Shown: positions 25,201 through 32,359 of the stretch, piece after piece
How the letters are laid out: every line of letters starts with the position of its first letter
How positions within the stretch are numbered: position 1 is the first letter of the stretch
IMG/VR virus record: IMGVR_UViG_3300028045_000024
Location: 1 to 50,563 of that record
Reading direction: 5' to 3' (one strand)
Origin: a virus
Length of the DNA: 50,563 nt
Translations under genes and position numbers: made by a program
Notes under the pieces: model-generated
What the model was told of the DNA's origin: nothing
Database searches by the model: none
What the model saw: only the letters and a program-made list of their open reading frames with translations

Positions 25201-26460
25201 GATGTTCCCAAAGTCATCAGTAATGTCATACCCGCGACGAATAAGCTCTATGTGCTCTGGAGTGTTCCAGCCACCCGCATGGATTGCCGCTCCAACAGAT
25301 GTGCCAAGGGAGAGGGAGCCTATGTAGTCAAGGATCCCCTGGTCCTCGATTGTCGTTCGCACATTATTGAACGAGGCGTCTACGGGCGATGCCCCAGCTA
25401 CAGTGGCTCGTATGGGTCCCATGATCGCAGCGAGCGCCCCACCGACAAGAGGAACGTCCCCGAGATACCAGGGGTTCGTTCTTATATCCTCTGTCTTCTG
25501 CTCCGGGTCTGCATCGACAAAGTATACACCAAGGTTCTTTTGCATAATTGTAGAGACTTTCTGGCGAGCCTCTGCCTCAGCCTCTTCGTAGAACTTGTCC
25601 CTTGCTTCTGGCGGGGCAGAACCCCCTGCCTGGGCGAGTTTATTCCTGTAATACAAATCTGCAAGCTTGCTGCGGGCACCGTAAATGTCAAAGGCATGAG
25701 TGCCGTCCGATGTTCTATATAGGGGGAGGTTGACCATATCGAGCTGCGGGTCCATAAATGCAGTCATCAGGTCGTCATCAAGGTCCATGCCCAGAAGTAC
25801 TGCTTCGGGCGAGCCAAACTTACTGGTCCCCAGGGCTTTTCTTTGCCTGCGCTGGATGTCCTGCTCGCCAGAAAGCCTTTCGGAAGAAACGGTCTGGATG
25901 TTTCCAGCCTCATCCCTGTAACTGCCCCCAATTAAAAAGGACTGTTGTCCCACGTTGGGCCTTGGCGTCACTGCCTCAAGTTTCTTGTTCTGATAGTCCT
26001 CTATTTGCCAGAACACATCCGCGGCCCTGTCCTCCGAGACCGGTATCCCGTGTCTTTTCTGGATTTCTATCGCTGCGATCTTCCGCGCTAGAGGGTTGTT
26101 TCTGACAGACTCGTCTGTCCTCAACTTCTCAAAGAGAAGCTCATACTGCATCGGAGAGCTGGGGTCGTGCCCAAGTTCGGTTGATAACCTATCCAGGGCG
26201 GCGTCCTGCTCGTGGGCCTTTGCGGCCGCCGCCTGCATGGCCATATGCCGCCGCATCGCGGTCTCCATCAAGGGCGCAGGCGCCTTTAACTTCCTGTCTG
26301 CATCAGTCTCACCGGGGAGAATGTACGGGCGCTCGTACTGCTTTTCTGTGAACGATTCCTTAGCCCCGATGGGCAGCTTTGCTAGCTCCCCGCTCGATAC
26401 CGCAGGGGTAAAGCTCTCTGGCTTTATCTTCAGCTCCACCGAATCATCGGGCGTCGGCAT
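19297..26460 (-). CDS. Giant internal virion/polyvalent protein with zinc-peptidase motif, 2387 aa
   Basis: ATG 26460 has GGGGAG 6 nt upstream; the in-frame start at 26487 is less likely. Hydrophobic stretches lie near residues 340-400 and 455-490. A long coiled coil spans about 565-690 (LRKTRDRLKKAGDTLGAKRE, NLQKKRKKLQAQQ). A metallopeptidase motif VTIVHELLHTA has His1436, Glu1437 and His1440. Near 1830-1990 lies the pattern RASITTGLLFPNPRYWVNNI with FTFWRFQRL further on, which I associate with large polyvalent phage proteins (LPD38-like). Such giants are packed in the capsid and ejected into the host, where enzymatic domains remodel the envelope or host proteins. At 14% of the genome it is the largest gene. 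Confidence 0.85.
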   Translation of the reverse strand: MPTPDDSVELKIKPESFTPAVSSGELAKLPIGAKESFTEKQYERPYILPGETDADRKLKAPAPLMETAMRRHMAMQAAAAKAHEQDAALDRLSTELGHDPSSPMQYELLFEKLRTDESVRNNPLARKIAAIEIQKRHGIPVSEDRAADVFWQIEDYQNKKLEAVTPRPNVGQQSFLIGGSYRDEAGNIQTVSSERLSGEQDIQRRQRKALGTSKFGSPEAVLLGMDLDDDLMTAFMDPQLDMVNLPLYRTSDGTHAFDIYGARSKLADLYYRNKLAQAGGSAPPEARDKFYEEAEAEARQKVSTIMQKNLGVYFVDADPEQKTEDIRTNPWYLGDVPLVGGALAAIMGPIRATVAGASPVDASFNNVRTTIEDQGILDYIGSLSLGTSVGAAIHAGGWNTPEHIELIRRGYDITDDFGNIGKIMTPKFLESESLAAMNKKARLAGKAEFPVPDATFETLAALGPMLGLILIDPDPTLLLGPIGKGAKAIGKGLKLSSGALQTARLTSAQKLVKKLAKMTPEEIQNGGYERWLKEVEVQDRDLYEVFRERLHVNEGIASTENIGRAFAKRESALKKEAEGLRKTRDRLKKAGDTLGAKREKAALRKAELDLKESEAKLVAEKAYAETWKIRNGLYRNDIIGGATNLIDIAKRLRPVAKELDARRTQLFNLQKKRKKLQAQQADLVRKSLGRAVAGRPARSGSPVAIAAAQYTEKIRALEKVEAWFSSMGTVGQQEFFKRGSRFLYKNFEKNDIAPRDVTTALMVAFPKKSDLKSYLLNRRDLARIHNEIHTGFGSTSSRVFQTTDGKSYRMVGDRLAEQKNQDAQMPSVTWREGELPEAKKPRVLSGKTVFLGEYGIKQFRGWQESARSGGVASIEGDKLVLRNINPATKKLEVYEVIQFGKTPSVDARPVELLGETSVKGAPVGGGRAIQVEGYNQPSLGSKILSVADESKMSLEAELANAIGAKGFLMTYDKYVKASSDLAILMKKSGATAEEIRAMNAALRKNADETAAAAGALKVAEDGSSLLMGNNVLALAKEFDRSIDSIKPKVLNQSVYTGKINPLKGALKAADGGNQLLGDVVRKNLDEIYGADVVTRFFDEAQNQGTITTKAFEELITGAPRTLSQNDFEILDKGIMELEQRSDTLLTSGEELGRSLMNQMRSVYRTGLKNRTLFHKEFTKDYPIRSFVYDLKDSLRNAIGLDVGKYLRGVGQGASAAGYSGRVLDAYKTALEINGSLNQDISLVTRGYKGGKLIERLREYLGGTKAMEVKGGNFPETFMNTAPVSLFEQAARQAMSNQSTVSKLETRASDLKSGIDDSFNKKMTLAQKKEATADIEEKLASVGNNARDFIDLVTKNGVKGFTRQDAAILIHIRDYIPKDMPMVAASSDAFDDGVRGYYKYQINPRNNEVRPMGIWLRNMDGLDELGLGGTNPVTIVHELLHTATVQKMMDYLPFSREGRRVVKMSDEAKQAASEIDDLTKFLTRAIGDDALLAKYGADLTDEEIAILKSWNSQVLGTAAGPYELITYTLTSPVFQTIMKKIKSPDEIKGRPESLWSKFMKVMNIFMGLDKVGIKDSYLARVADASDRLITSAASKRPKMEMPKFVEPSTIEEAQEKFNKTLLALSRLYLPSSEKISPQQAGALAHVAMNTLSDLMREGKMDAESIEAFMNAMKSGTKRILDQSGKDVKVAGDDGAYTFFKEAVVNGVVMDEASRVAVNTFGSMSDELVDNMNKILVGDFKGVGGGKAAAAALNKLVELGLATTTRAIKKDIDDVGEVTAQLVRLSEDGSGHSGFVPQKLMDDLERLSGRIVKSLEVQQNKDPAGPLARAILQLKTILGYFRASITTGLLFPNPRYWVNNIVGDFSQIFWEEGLHTAAKLSFQNLPANLPFIGRPMQDAMFKASASLEGVPVLGTAMNALFNPNLSKIWSGSADDVIKLKDGRSYTVGTVRRMMAEDGVMDTFVQETLLEGLRDAHKGLWEFLPNSKFPGAKSAKKVNEAIQKHATFVQQRQRAGLYMELLNRGGSRTDAKRGMMNALYDWKKPLGKTEVNVLAQIFTFWRFQRLASEQLFRNMLLSTRDGMTGRRVMGLPLPSRGKGARTLGRIREMEQGLDTIPAAAYHLEGAGEEGQAKTYEEARDAMNRDIPFWWQASRATAYSMPIMDPKVREWYKKRGYDFTYQDILVPPFTPLDMANQWLGAGMWAYMMGMGVPEMAGLPSPTGQQMTSDATSALVIDPLTSAMTPGLSAMTEIALKNFSGGTQYVGGGRTYLRPHEADTLASKLMFGGVRRDENGRPYVDGEARSFVILMRSMPIVGTQLPQYYAAVDNPNWVKGYGPGMAYMMTKLMGIAPRPKAPERELKYPIKERKAELQNAIRSAKAALAEEDFRNR
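22141..22155 (-). other. HELLH zinc-peptidase motif in the giant protein
   Basis: Codes His1436-Glu-Leu-Leu-His1440, an HExxH zinc-binding site, in the context TIVHELLHTATV. It follows a beta-rich segment (GVRGYYKYQINPR) as expected for a metallopeptidase active site. The third zinc ligand could not be fixed by eye. Confidence 0.65.
24400..24760 (-). other. Coiled-coil region of the giant protein
   Basis: Residues about 567-687 of the 2387-aa protein are a near-continuous run of Lys, Arg, Glu, Ala and Leu in heptad style. It separates the hydrophobic N-terminal third from the peptidase and C-terminal regions and may mediate oligomerisation inside the head. Confidence 0.6.
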
Positions 26461-26461
26461 C

Positions 26462-28405
26462 CTAGTCTCCCCGCCCAAGTTCTTCAATTAGCTTTTTTTC
26501 CTGTATCTCGTTCCTTATTTGCTGGATGCTTTTGCCTCCGAATTGCGGCATTCTGACCCCCTCCCTAGGGTCGTTCAGCGCGCCCCAGGCGCCCCTCTGC
26601 TCTCCTTCGAGGAGAAGCTCATCAACAGGGCGGAATTGAGGGGTGCGCGCAGGGACCGGCTTCATGAGCGGCGCTCCCGGGACCGCGCCCTCTAGAACGT
26701 CTCCCATCTGCGCGGCGGCCTCCTCCGAAAGAGCTGGGTTGAAGTCGTCGGGGTGATACCCAAGCCCCTCTCGGCGCTCAAGGTACGCATCGTCATCTTC
26801 GGGCATCACATCTGGGGCGGCGCCTTTTGAGCGCAGTCCCTTTAGAATGGCTTGGCCCTCTCTGCTGACGCTGGGTGCGTCCAGCCGGGATTCTGCGCGT
26901 CTTTCATCCAGCCTCTGCGGCATAGACTTTTTATCCTTTGGAATAAACCCGAGCTTCCGCTTGTCTATTTCTCTGTCCATAATACCAAGAACACCCTCTA
27001 GTCTTCTTATCGTGTTCTCGTCCATCCCTTCCGTATTGTTCGCTTTGTGCAAGTCCTCCCCAATCCTGCCTCTCATTATGTTAAACCAGTCGTCTGGGAT
27101 GCCCCCGTAAGACCCGAACTCCGTCTTAAGTTTTTTAAGGTCGCGAAACAGCTTCTCGCCCACCATCTCCGTTGCCGGATCTGGCCCCTCGTCCACAGCC
27201 TCGGACTTGTCCCACCACTTTTGGGCACGGGGATCTTTCCCGGGATATTCAAGGGCTTCTGCTCGAAGGCGCCCAAGATCTTGTTCTGACGTGGCCCTAT
27301 CCTGAATACTAGGGTCAACAGTGGCTGCCTCAACAGCACCGCGGGCACCCTCTTCTCTGCCCCGTCCTAGTCGCTTTGAAATATACCGCTCGGTAGCCTT
27401 TGGTCCCTTGTTAAGGGCGACCAGAAAACCCAGTCTCTCCCCTGGCTTGAGGTTCATCCTCTCTGCCATCTCAATAAATTCCGGGTCCCTGTATATATCC
27501 TCCGCCAATTGGCCCAGGTCCCCACCGAGCTGCCTGCCGCGCTCTGCGATCTCAAACTCATGAGACCGAGACCCAGCAGGCACATTCTCATCATACAGAC
27601 CCTGAAGGGCGTCGGGGTTCCTTCCAGCGCCTGCGGCCGGGTTGGCACCAGAACCCATAATTCTCTTGAAGTAGCCAGCTCCTGCAAAGCTAGGGTCCCT
27701 CGTCGCCTTCAGATACTCGTTTGAAATTCCGCGCATCCTGTTCTGATCATTATGAAGCCTTGTCTGCGCGGCTTCTGCTGCCTTAAATCTAGTTCTAAGC
27801 GCGCTGTGCTCACCTGGGTGGCTGGCCAAGATTGCGTTCTTGACCTCCTCTGGGGTCGCCGGAACCTCTAGCTGCTCTCCTACGATCTGCAAGAAAGACA
27901 TAAGGTTTCGTTGACCGGCTGCGTCGGTGGTAAACTCCTCCATCACTGTGCGCCCAAGCCCACGAAGAAAGTCCTGGTTCCCTCGCCCCTCCAGGGCGAC
28001 TCCGGGGTTTCCTAGGCCAAACTGCTTAACGAGCTTGCTTGCTGCCGCAAAGGCCTCTTTTGTCTTGTCGCCCCTTTTGAGCATGTCTGCATTTATCTTC
28101 CCCAACTCCGTCAGCTTGGTTGATAGGAATTTTGCCTTCGCCGAGTTCGATGATGCCTGAACTGACGCCATCGCAGATACGAGCTTATCGTTCATTTTCT
28201 GCTGAGAATCCAGCCACAACTTGTATTTGCCAGAGCGCAGTGCTTCGTCGGCAGCCACCTGAGCGTCCTGCAACTTGGAGATGGCCAAGGACTGCCCGCG
28301 TCGTTGTGTTTGCGTAGGGTCTTCGGCAATTGGACCAGTGCCAGCTCCCGCTACTGTCCAGGCGCGTCTGTTGTATGCGTCAAGTTTCTCTTCAAGAGTA
28401 GCCAT
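26462..28405 (-). CDS. Probable ejection/internal virion protein, 647 aa
   Basis: Almost wholly helical, rich in Ala, Glu, Arg and Lys, with a Pro-rich acidic C-terminal third (APDVMPEDDDAYLERREG, VPARTPQFRPVDELLLEGE). It has no membrane segment or catalytic motif. It lies between a small Gly/Ala-rich protein and the giant protein, matching the position of the middle ejection protein in T7-like phages, and is presumed to be delivered with the genome. It starts at ATG 28405 in a TAATG overlap. Confidence 0.7.
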   Translation of the reverse strand: MATLEEKLDAYNRRAWTVAGAGTGPIAEDPTQTQRRGQSLAISKLQDAQVAADEALRSGKYKLWLDSQQKMNDKLVSAMASVQASSNSAKAKFLSTKLTELGKINADMLKRGDKTKEAFAAASKLVKQFGLGNPGVALEGRGNQDFLRGLGRTVMEEFTTDAAGQRNLMSFLQIVGEQLEVPATPEEVKNAILASHPGEHSALRTRFKAAEAAQTRLHNDQNRMRGISNEYLKATRDPSFAGAGYFKRIMGSGANPAAGAGRNPDALQGLYDENVPAGSRSHEFEIAERGRQLGGDLGQLAEDIYRDPEFIEMAERMNLKPGERLGFLVALNKGPKATERYISKRLGRGREEGARGAVEAATVDPSIQDRATSEQDLGRLRAEALEYPGKDPRAQKWWDKSEAVDEGPDPATEMVGEKLFRDLKKLKTEFGSYGGIPDDWFNIMRGRIGEDLHKANNTEGMDENTIRRLEGVLGIMDREIDKRKLGFIPKDKKSMPQRLDERRAESRLDAPSVSREGQAILKGLRSKGAAPDVMPEDDDAYLERREGLGYHPDDFNPALSEEAAAQMGDVLEGAVPGAPLMKPVPARTPQFRPVDELLLEGEQRGAWGALNDPREGVRMPQFGGKSIQQIRNEIQEKKLIEELGRGD

Positions 28406-29097
28406 TACGTCCTCCAGGGCCTGTTTTCTCTAAAGTACTTTTCCAGCCGTTCGTAGTCATCGCCCCCTCGCGCAGCCCTAAGCTCACCTTGCCGCGTTGC
28501 TTCCGCCATCTCCTGGTTATGGATCATCTCACGCCCTTTTTCCACCGAGCCTTCCTGGATGCCTGACAGGGCGAGCTTGGCGCCCTTAGCAAACGCTGGA
28601 GACCCTAGGGCCTGTTCAATTCCTGCGGCGGCTTGCCCTCCGGCCATCCTCTCTTCCTCTTCAATCTGCCCAATGTCCTGGCGGATGTCGCCCATGACAT
28701 CGCGTTGGCCTGCGTAGAAGTCTTCAAGATACTGCTGGTGGGTCTTGCCGCTTTCGCGACCCTGGGTCTCTATAGCCCCGGCTGCAATCCTGGCGGCAAC
28801 GTCAGCCGGTGCCCCCGGTGTCAGCATCATTTGTTGGGTCGCGGCTTGTGCGCCGACACCCATGTCGATAGATGGTTGTGCCTGCCCGGGCATTCTTCTG
28901 GCTTCCCGCAGGAGTTCTTCCTCCCTTGCTTTCTTTCTGTTTTTCCCCATCAGACCGCCAGCGGCGCCCCCAAGGGCACTTGCGCCTGCGCCGATAAGTC
29001 CTGCGAATGGTTGTGCGCCTGGGATCAGTAGTCCTGCCGCTGTTCCCAGAGCAGAACCTATCTGTTGGCCTGTTTTCGCGCCTTTTTGTGAAGCCAT
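28405..29097 (-). CDS. Probable small ejection protein with hydrophobic N-terminus, 230 aa
   Basis: Residues 8-50 are Gly/Ala-rich and hydrophobic (GSALGTAAGLLIPGAQPFAG, LIGAGASALGGAAGG), resembling the membrane-inserting start of pore-forming ejection proteins such as T7 gp14. The rest is helical and acidic. The motif SALGTAAGLLIP recurs as SALGKAAGLLIP in the upstream gene 29109-29753, with matching DNA. Confidence 0.7.
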   Translation of the reverse strand: MASQKGAKTGQQIGSALGTAAGLLIPGAQPFAGLIGAGASALGGAAGGLMGKNRKKAREEELLREARRMPGQAQPSIDMGVGAQAATQQMMLTPGAPADVAARIAAGAIETQGRESGKTHQQYLEDFYAGQRDVMGDIRQDIGQIEEEERMAGGQAAAGIEQALGSPAFAKGAKLALSGIQEGSVEKGREMIHNQEMAEATRQGELRAARGGDDYERLEKYFRENRPWRT

Positions 29098-29108
29098 AAC
29101 TTACTCCT

Positions 29109-29753
29109 TTACGGTCTCTGCGGTCCCATGAGGGCGGGTGTTTCAGCGGGCGTCTCGACGGCCTCCTCCTCTTCCCCGAGCAGTGCTCGTTGGTACGCCT
29201 CCGTGGCTGCCTTCAGTGCGCGCTCGTTTATTCCAGGGCCTCCTGGGACGCTTGGGTAAGTGGTGGCCCTTGCGATTTCTGCTATGCGGCCATCCACATC
29301 GCGCGATGGAATCAGTAGTCCTGCTGCTTTTCCCAGGGCAGAGCTACTGAGTCCCTTTCTGACCCAAGGCGCCGGAGTTGCGGGAGGAAGTACAATTTCG
29401 GGTCCCCCAAAATATTCGAGGAGATGCTCTGTCGCGTTGCCGGGAGCGCGAGCGATACCGCCAATGAAGCCGCCTCCGGTTTGCCGATCTCTTTGGGCTT
29501 GCAGGATCTTACTAAGGGCATCGGTGCGTTTTTCGCGGTACACCCTATCAAGTTCCGCCTGGGCCTGAATGTTTCTAACGGGATCCTTCTGCGCCTCGAG
29601 GAGGCGGGATTCTCTCGCCGCCGCTGTGACGTCTTCCATCCCAGACTCAGCCATTTCGACGGCCTCCTGCGGGGTCATGCGGGGCTTGCTGCTTGTCCTT
29701 CTCGGCGCAGGATCCAGAAATGCGTCCAGCGACCGTGTACTTTCATCATCCAT
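29109..29753 (-). CDS. Hypothetical late protein, 214 aa
   Basis: Acidic and basic patches alternate; helical in the centre (AARESRLLEAQKDPVRNIQA). It contains SSALGKAAGLLIPSRD near residue 140, a copy of the hydrophobic motif found in the downstream ejection protein. It probably belongs to the same internal or tail-base assembly. No family recognised. Confidence 0.65.
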   Translation of the reverse strand: MDDESTRSLDAFLDPAPRRTSSKPRMTPQEAVEMAESGMEDVTAAARESRLLEAQKDPVRNIQAQAELDRVYREKRTDALSKILQAQRDRQTGGGFIGGIARAPGNATEHLLEYFGGPEIVLPPATPAPWVRKGLSSSALGKAAGLLIPSRDVDGRIAEIARATTYPSVPGGPGINERALKAATEAYQRALLGEEEEAVETPAETPALMGPQRP

Positions 29754-29761
29754 AATTCACC

Positions 29762-30526
29762 TCACCTAAAAAGAATATACCGCATTCCGCGTGTTCTTAC
29801 ACGACACTGCGTAACTTTATTATTGTCTTCACCTCGGGCTGGAAGCATCACCCTGATATCTGCGCTGTGCCATCCCTTTGTCATGCTCGTTATCAGCTTG
29901 TGCCCAGACCATGCGCGCCCGTAGCTGAAGTCAACCCCCAGCCCAGTACTCCCTGCGGGATCAAGCACCCCCGCCCCAGGGATATACCTTCGGGCGTTTA
30001 TGTGATCCATCACGCCGTCAACAAACAAAAAGAAGGCCGGAAAGTTCTTGCCATTGGCCATTACAACCCGAGGGAGGAACTGTGACGCATAAACCCCGTC
30101 GTTCTGGTGATTAAAGCTCCACTGCAATATGCATTTGGCGCCGGAAAAGGGAACGTAAAACCTAATCCCAAGCCCAGGGATTGCCACCGCTTCCCTTGAA
30201 AGGATCTGATCTGAAGGCTCATCATAGATGTCGTCTACAGAGGCTTGGGTAGTAGAACCGCCAAACATCTGGGCAAAGTAGTCTATGTTCGCCGTGCAGC
30301 CCACCATTTTTGTCCGAGAGATTGTTCCCTTCTGGATGTGCTTATTCTCAAACTTCAACGAAGAGTCGAGGTTGGCGGCGTCCAGGTGCCCGTTGATTAC
30401 CTCCAGAGATTGCTCTCCGGTTGCCGTTGGGTAGTACCAGTTCTCGGAGACATCCACTCCAGTGGGGGACGCGCCCGCTGCAAGAGTTCCAGAACCTGGG
30501 GTGTTTTTATAGGTTATGTTAGGCAT
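29762..30526 (-). CDS. Tail spike/collar-like structural protein, 254 aa
   Basis: ATG 30526 is preceded by GAGGT and overlaps the previous stop by 8 nt; the longer in-frame start is rejected. The N-terminal segment SLEVINGHLDAANLDSSLKF follows an INGxLDxxNL pattern common near the start of trimeric phage collar or fibre proteins. The remainder is beta-rich (GIRFYVPFSGAKCILQWSFN, DIRVMLPARG). It is likely a virion surface protein of the tail region. Confidence 0.65.
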   Translation of the reverse strand: MPNITYKNTPGSGTLAAGASPTGVDVSENWYYPTATGEQSLEVINGHLDAANLDSSLKFENKHIQKGTISRTKMVGCTANIDYFAQMFGGSTTQASVDDIYDEPSDQILSREAVAIPGLGIRFYVPFSGAKCILQWSFNHQNDGVYASQFLPRVVMANGKNFPAFFLFVDGVMDHINARRYIPGAGVLDPAGSTGLGVDFSYGRAWSGHKLITSMTKGWHSADIRVMLPARGEDNNKVTQCRVRTRGMRYILFR

Positions 30527-31499
30527 CTGGGTCCACCTCATTTGCGCGAAGAGCCAAAACGGACAGATTTGCTTTCCTGATTCTAGCGGTGACCGTCTTG
30601 TCGTGCATTGGGTCGCCACCCTTCCCCTTTATTATGGAGACGACTGCGCGAATGTACCGCACAGAGGAGATAGCACCCTTCACATTCTGCGCAGTTATCG
30701 TATTCGCAAGAGAGCTTGCGTTTATGATTGTTCTGATAGACACGTCCCTTCTAGACGGGAAGTTCTGACTAGAGACCACCAGAGATGTCGTCTTTGCCTC
30801 TTGGCCAAAGCATTCCACTCTCCTCTCGGTAACCCGATACCTGTAGGGTGCGCTTCCTGACGCCAAGCCCGTTGTGTCCACCCATGCGCTATCTCCCAGG
30901 TACAGGTGATACCAGTTCACATTATCGTTGCTTACTTGAATGCACACGGCTGCCCCGCTGGCTCCCGCAGGGGAGTTCCCGTCAATAGGGTCCCCGTCGC
31001 TGTCATAAAACTCGAACCGCTCAAACTGAACATTAAGCATAACCAAAAGGGCGTCCAGTCCAAAGCGGTCGTTGAACTGTGGATCCCCCAGAGGCACAGA
31101 TGCCGGAAGAGTTACCATCAGATTGTTTGCGGCCCCGTCCTGGATGGGTCCCCACACGCCATCATTTGGCGGGTAGTTCATGACTACCGACCCAGCCCCC
31201 GTCGTTGCGTTCCAATAACTCAGGCCCGTTTGCGTGCTCGATACTGTGGACCACCCACTGGTGTAGGCAACGCCAAGCATTGCTATTTGAGACGCGACGG
31301 TATCTGCGGCCGGGAACTCCGATGTCCCGCAGAAGGACAAAAACGAGGGTGTGTGGTTTTCGTTTAGGCACCCGTCCTGAAACGCCGTCTTTGTCAAGTC
31401 ATCAATGCCCTGCTGGCCTAATTGAATGAACCTGTTGGACAGACCCGTGGCCGTGTAGGCTTCTTCTTCCTCAAACGGAGTAAAGTTTATTTCACCCAT
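30519..31499 (-). CDS. Structural protein of the tail region, 326 aa
   Basis: Starts MGEINFTPFEEEEAYTATG, then a short helix (FIQLGQQGIDDLT) and a long beta-rich body ending in SVRYIRAVVSIIKGKGG. It is the middle of three adjacent proteins of similar size (254, 326, 285 aa) with short helical leaders and beta-rich bodies, probably forming related parts of a tail appendage. Confidence 0.65.
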   Translation of the reverse strand: MGEINFTPFEEEEAYTATGLSNRFIQLGQQGIDDLTKTAFQDGCLNENHTPSFLSFCGTSEFPAADTVASQIAMLGVAYTSGWSTVSSTQTGLSYWNATTGAGSVVMNYPPNDGVWGPIQDGAANNLMVTLPASVPLGDPQFNDRFGLDALLVMLNVQFERFEFYDSDGDPIDGNSPAGASGAAVCIQVSNDNVNWYHLYLGDSAWVDTTGLASGSAPYRYRVTERRVECFGQEAKTTSLVVSSQNFPSRRDVSIRTIINASSLANTITAQNVKGAISSVRYIRAVVSIIKGKGGDPMHDKTVTARIRKANLSVLALRANEVDPDA

Positions 31500-31501
31500 G
31501 A

Positions 31502-32359
31502 CTACCTCATCATCTTTAATATCACAAGTTCTCTACCGCCCACGCATACAATCCCATCGGACGCGGATACGCTGCCTCCTTTTAGGGACGCCGTGTTCAT
31601 CCCCAAGACCTCAACAGTAACGTCCCCAGGTGGGACATCAATTACGGCCTCGATGCACACGGGATACCCTATCTCATTGCCCGCAGCGCCCGCTGACGGG
31701 GAGAATATGCCCACTTCTGCCATTGGGGTATCGACTGAAGAACCCTTTGTCCCAATCCTGTCATTTGATATGTCTGCACCTCCAAACATCCCTTCAGATA
31801 CAACTGCCCCGTTGATGCGGAGCGCAAACATTTGACCCGCGCGTTGCTCTTCCTGTACCTGTAGCGTGGCCATAACCCAGAGTGTCGTATCTACCTCAAC
31901 AAAGAATTTTGCCTGCATAGGGCGCGGGTCCGTCATCCCCGGCTGCTGCTTTGGCGGGGTCTTGGCGCCGATGACCGACATCGTCGGATTCAAGTCAATC
32001 CTAACGCCCCCGTCTAGGTTGGGTCTCGTAGATACCGTATTGTGGGTTCCCACTTCGTCGATTGTTATCCATGCGCCACGAGTCCCTCCAGGGCTTCCGC
32101 CGCCATCTGCGGTGACTTGAGAGGCCGCAGGGCCTCTTGTGTTCACATACTCAAAGCCAACACCGACCGGATCGACGTAGGTGTCTGGGATGAACTGGGA
32201 CGCCCCAAATGCTGCTCCAGGGACAATGCCCGATGCGATGTTGTGCTCGTTGAGCTTCCCCTGGGCCTCCGTAGCTGCTGGCATGAACCCGTCGTTTAAC
32301 GACTCTTCATTGACCACCTGGGGAGTAGATATATTTGCGTCAGGAAATCTCCAACTCAT
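31502..32359 (-). CDS. Structural protein of the tail region, 285 aa
   Basis: Starts MSWRFPDANISTPQVVNEES with a leader ending GKLNEHNIASGI, similar in layout to the two genes downstream. The body is beta-rich (KFFVEVDTTLWVMATLQVQE, CIEAVIDVPPGDVTVEVLG). It overlaps the tail nozzle gene by 4 nt, so it is probably made and assembled with the tail. Confidence 0.65.
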   Translation of the reverse strand: MSWRFPDANISTPQVVNEESLNDGFMPAATEAQGKLNEHNIASGIVPGAAFGASQFIPDTYVDPVGVGFEYVNTRGPAASQVTADGGGSPGGTRGAWITIDEVGTHNTVSTRPNLDGGVRIDLNPTMSVIGAKTPPKQQPGMTDPRPMQAKFFVEVDTTLWVMATLQVQEEQRAGQMFALRINGAVVSEGMFGGADISNDRIGTKGSSVDTPMAEVGIFSPSAGAAGNEIGYPVCIEAVIDVPPGDVTVEVLGMNTASLKGGSVSASDGIVCVGGRELVILKMMR

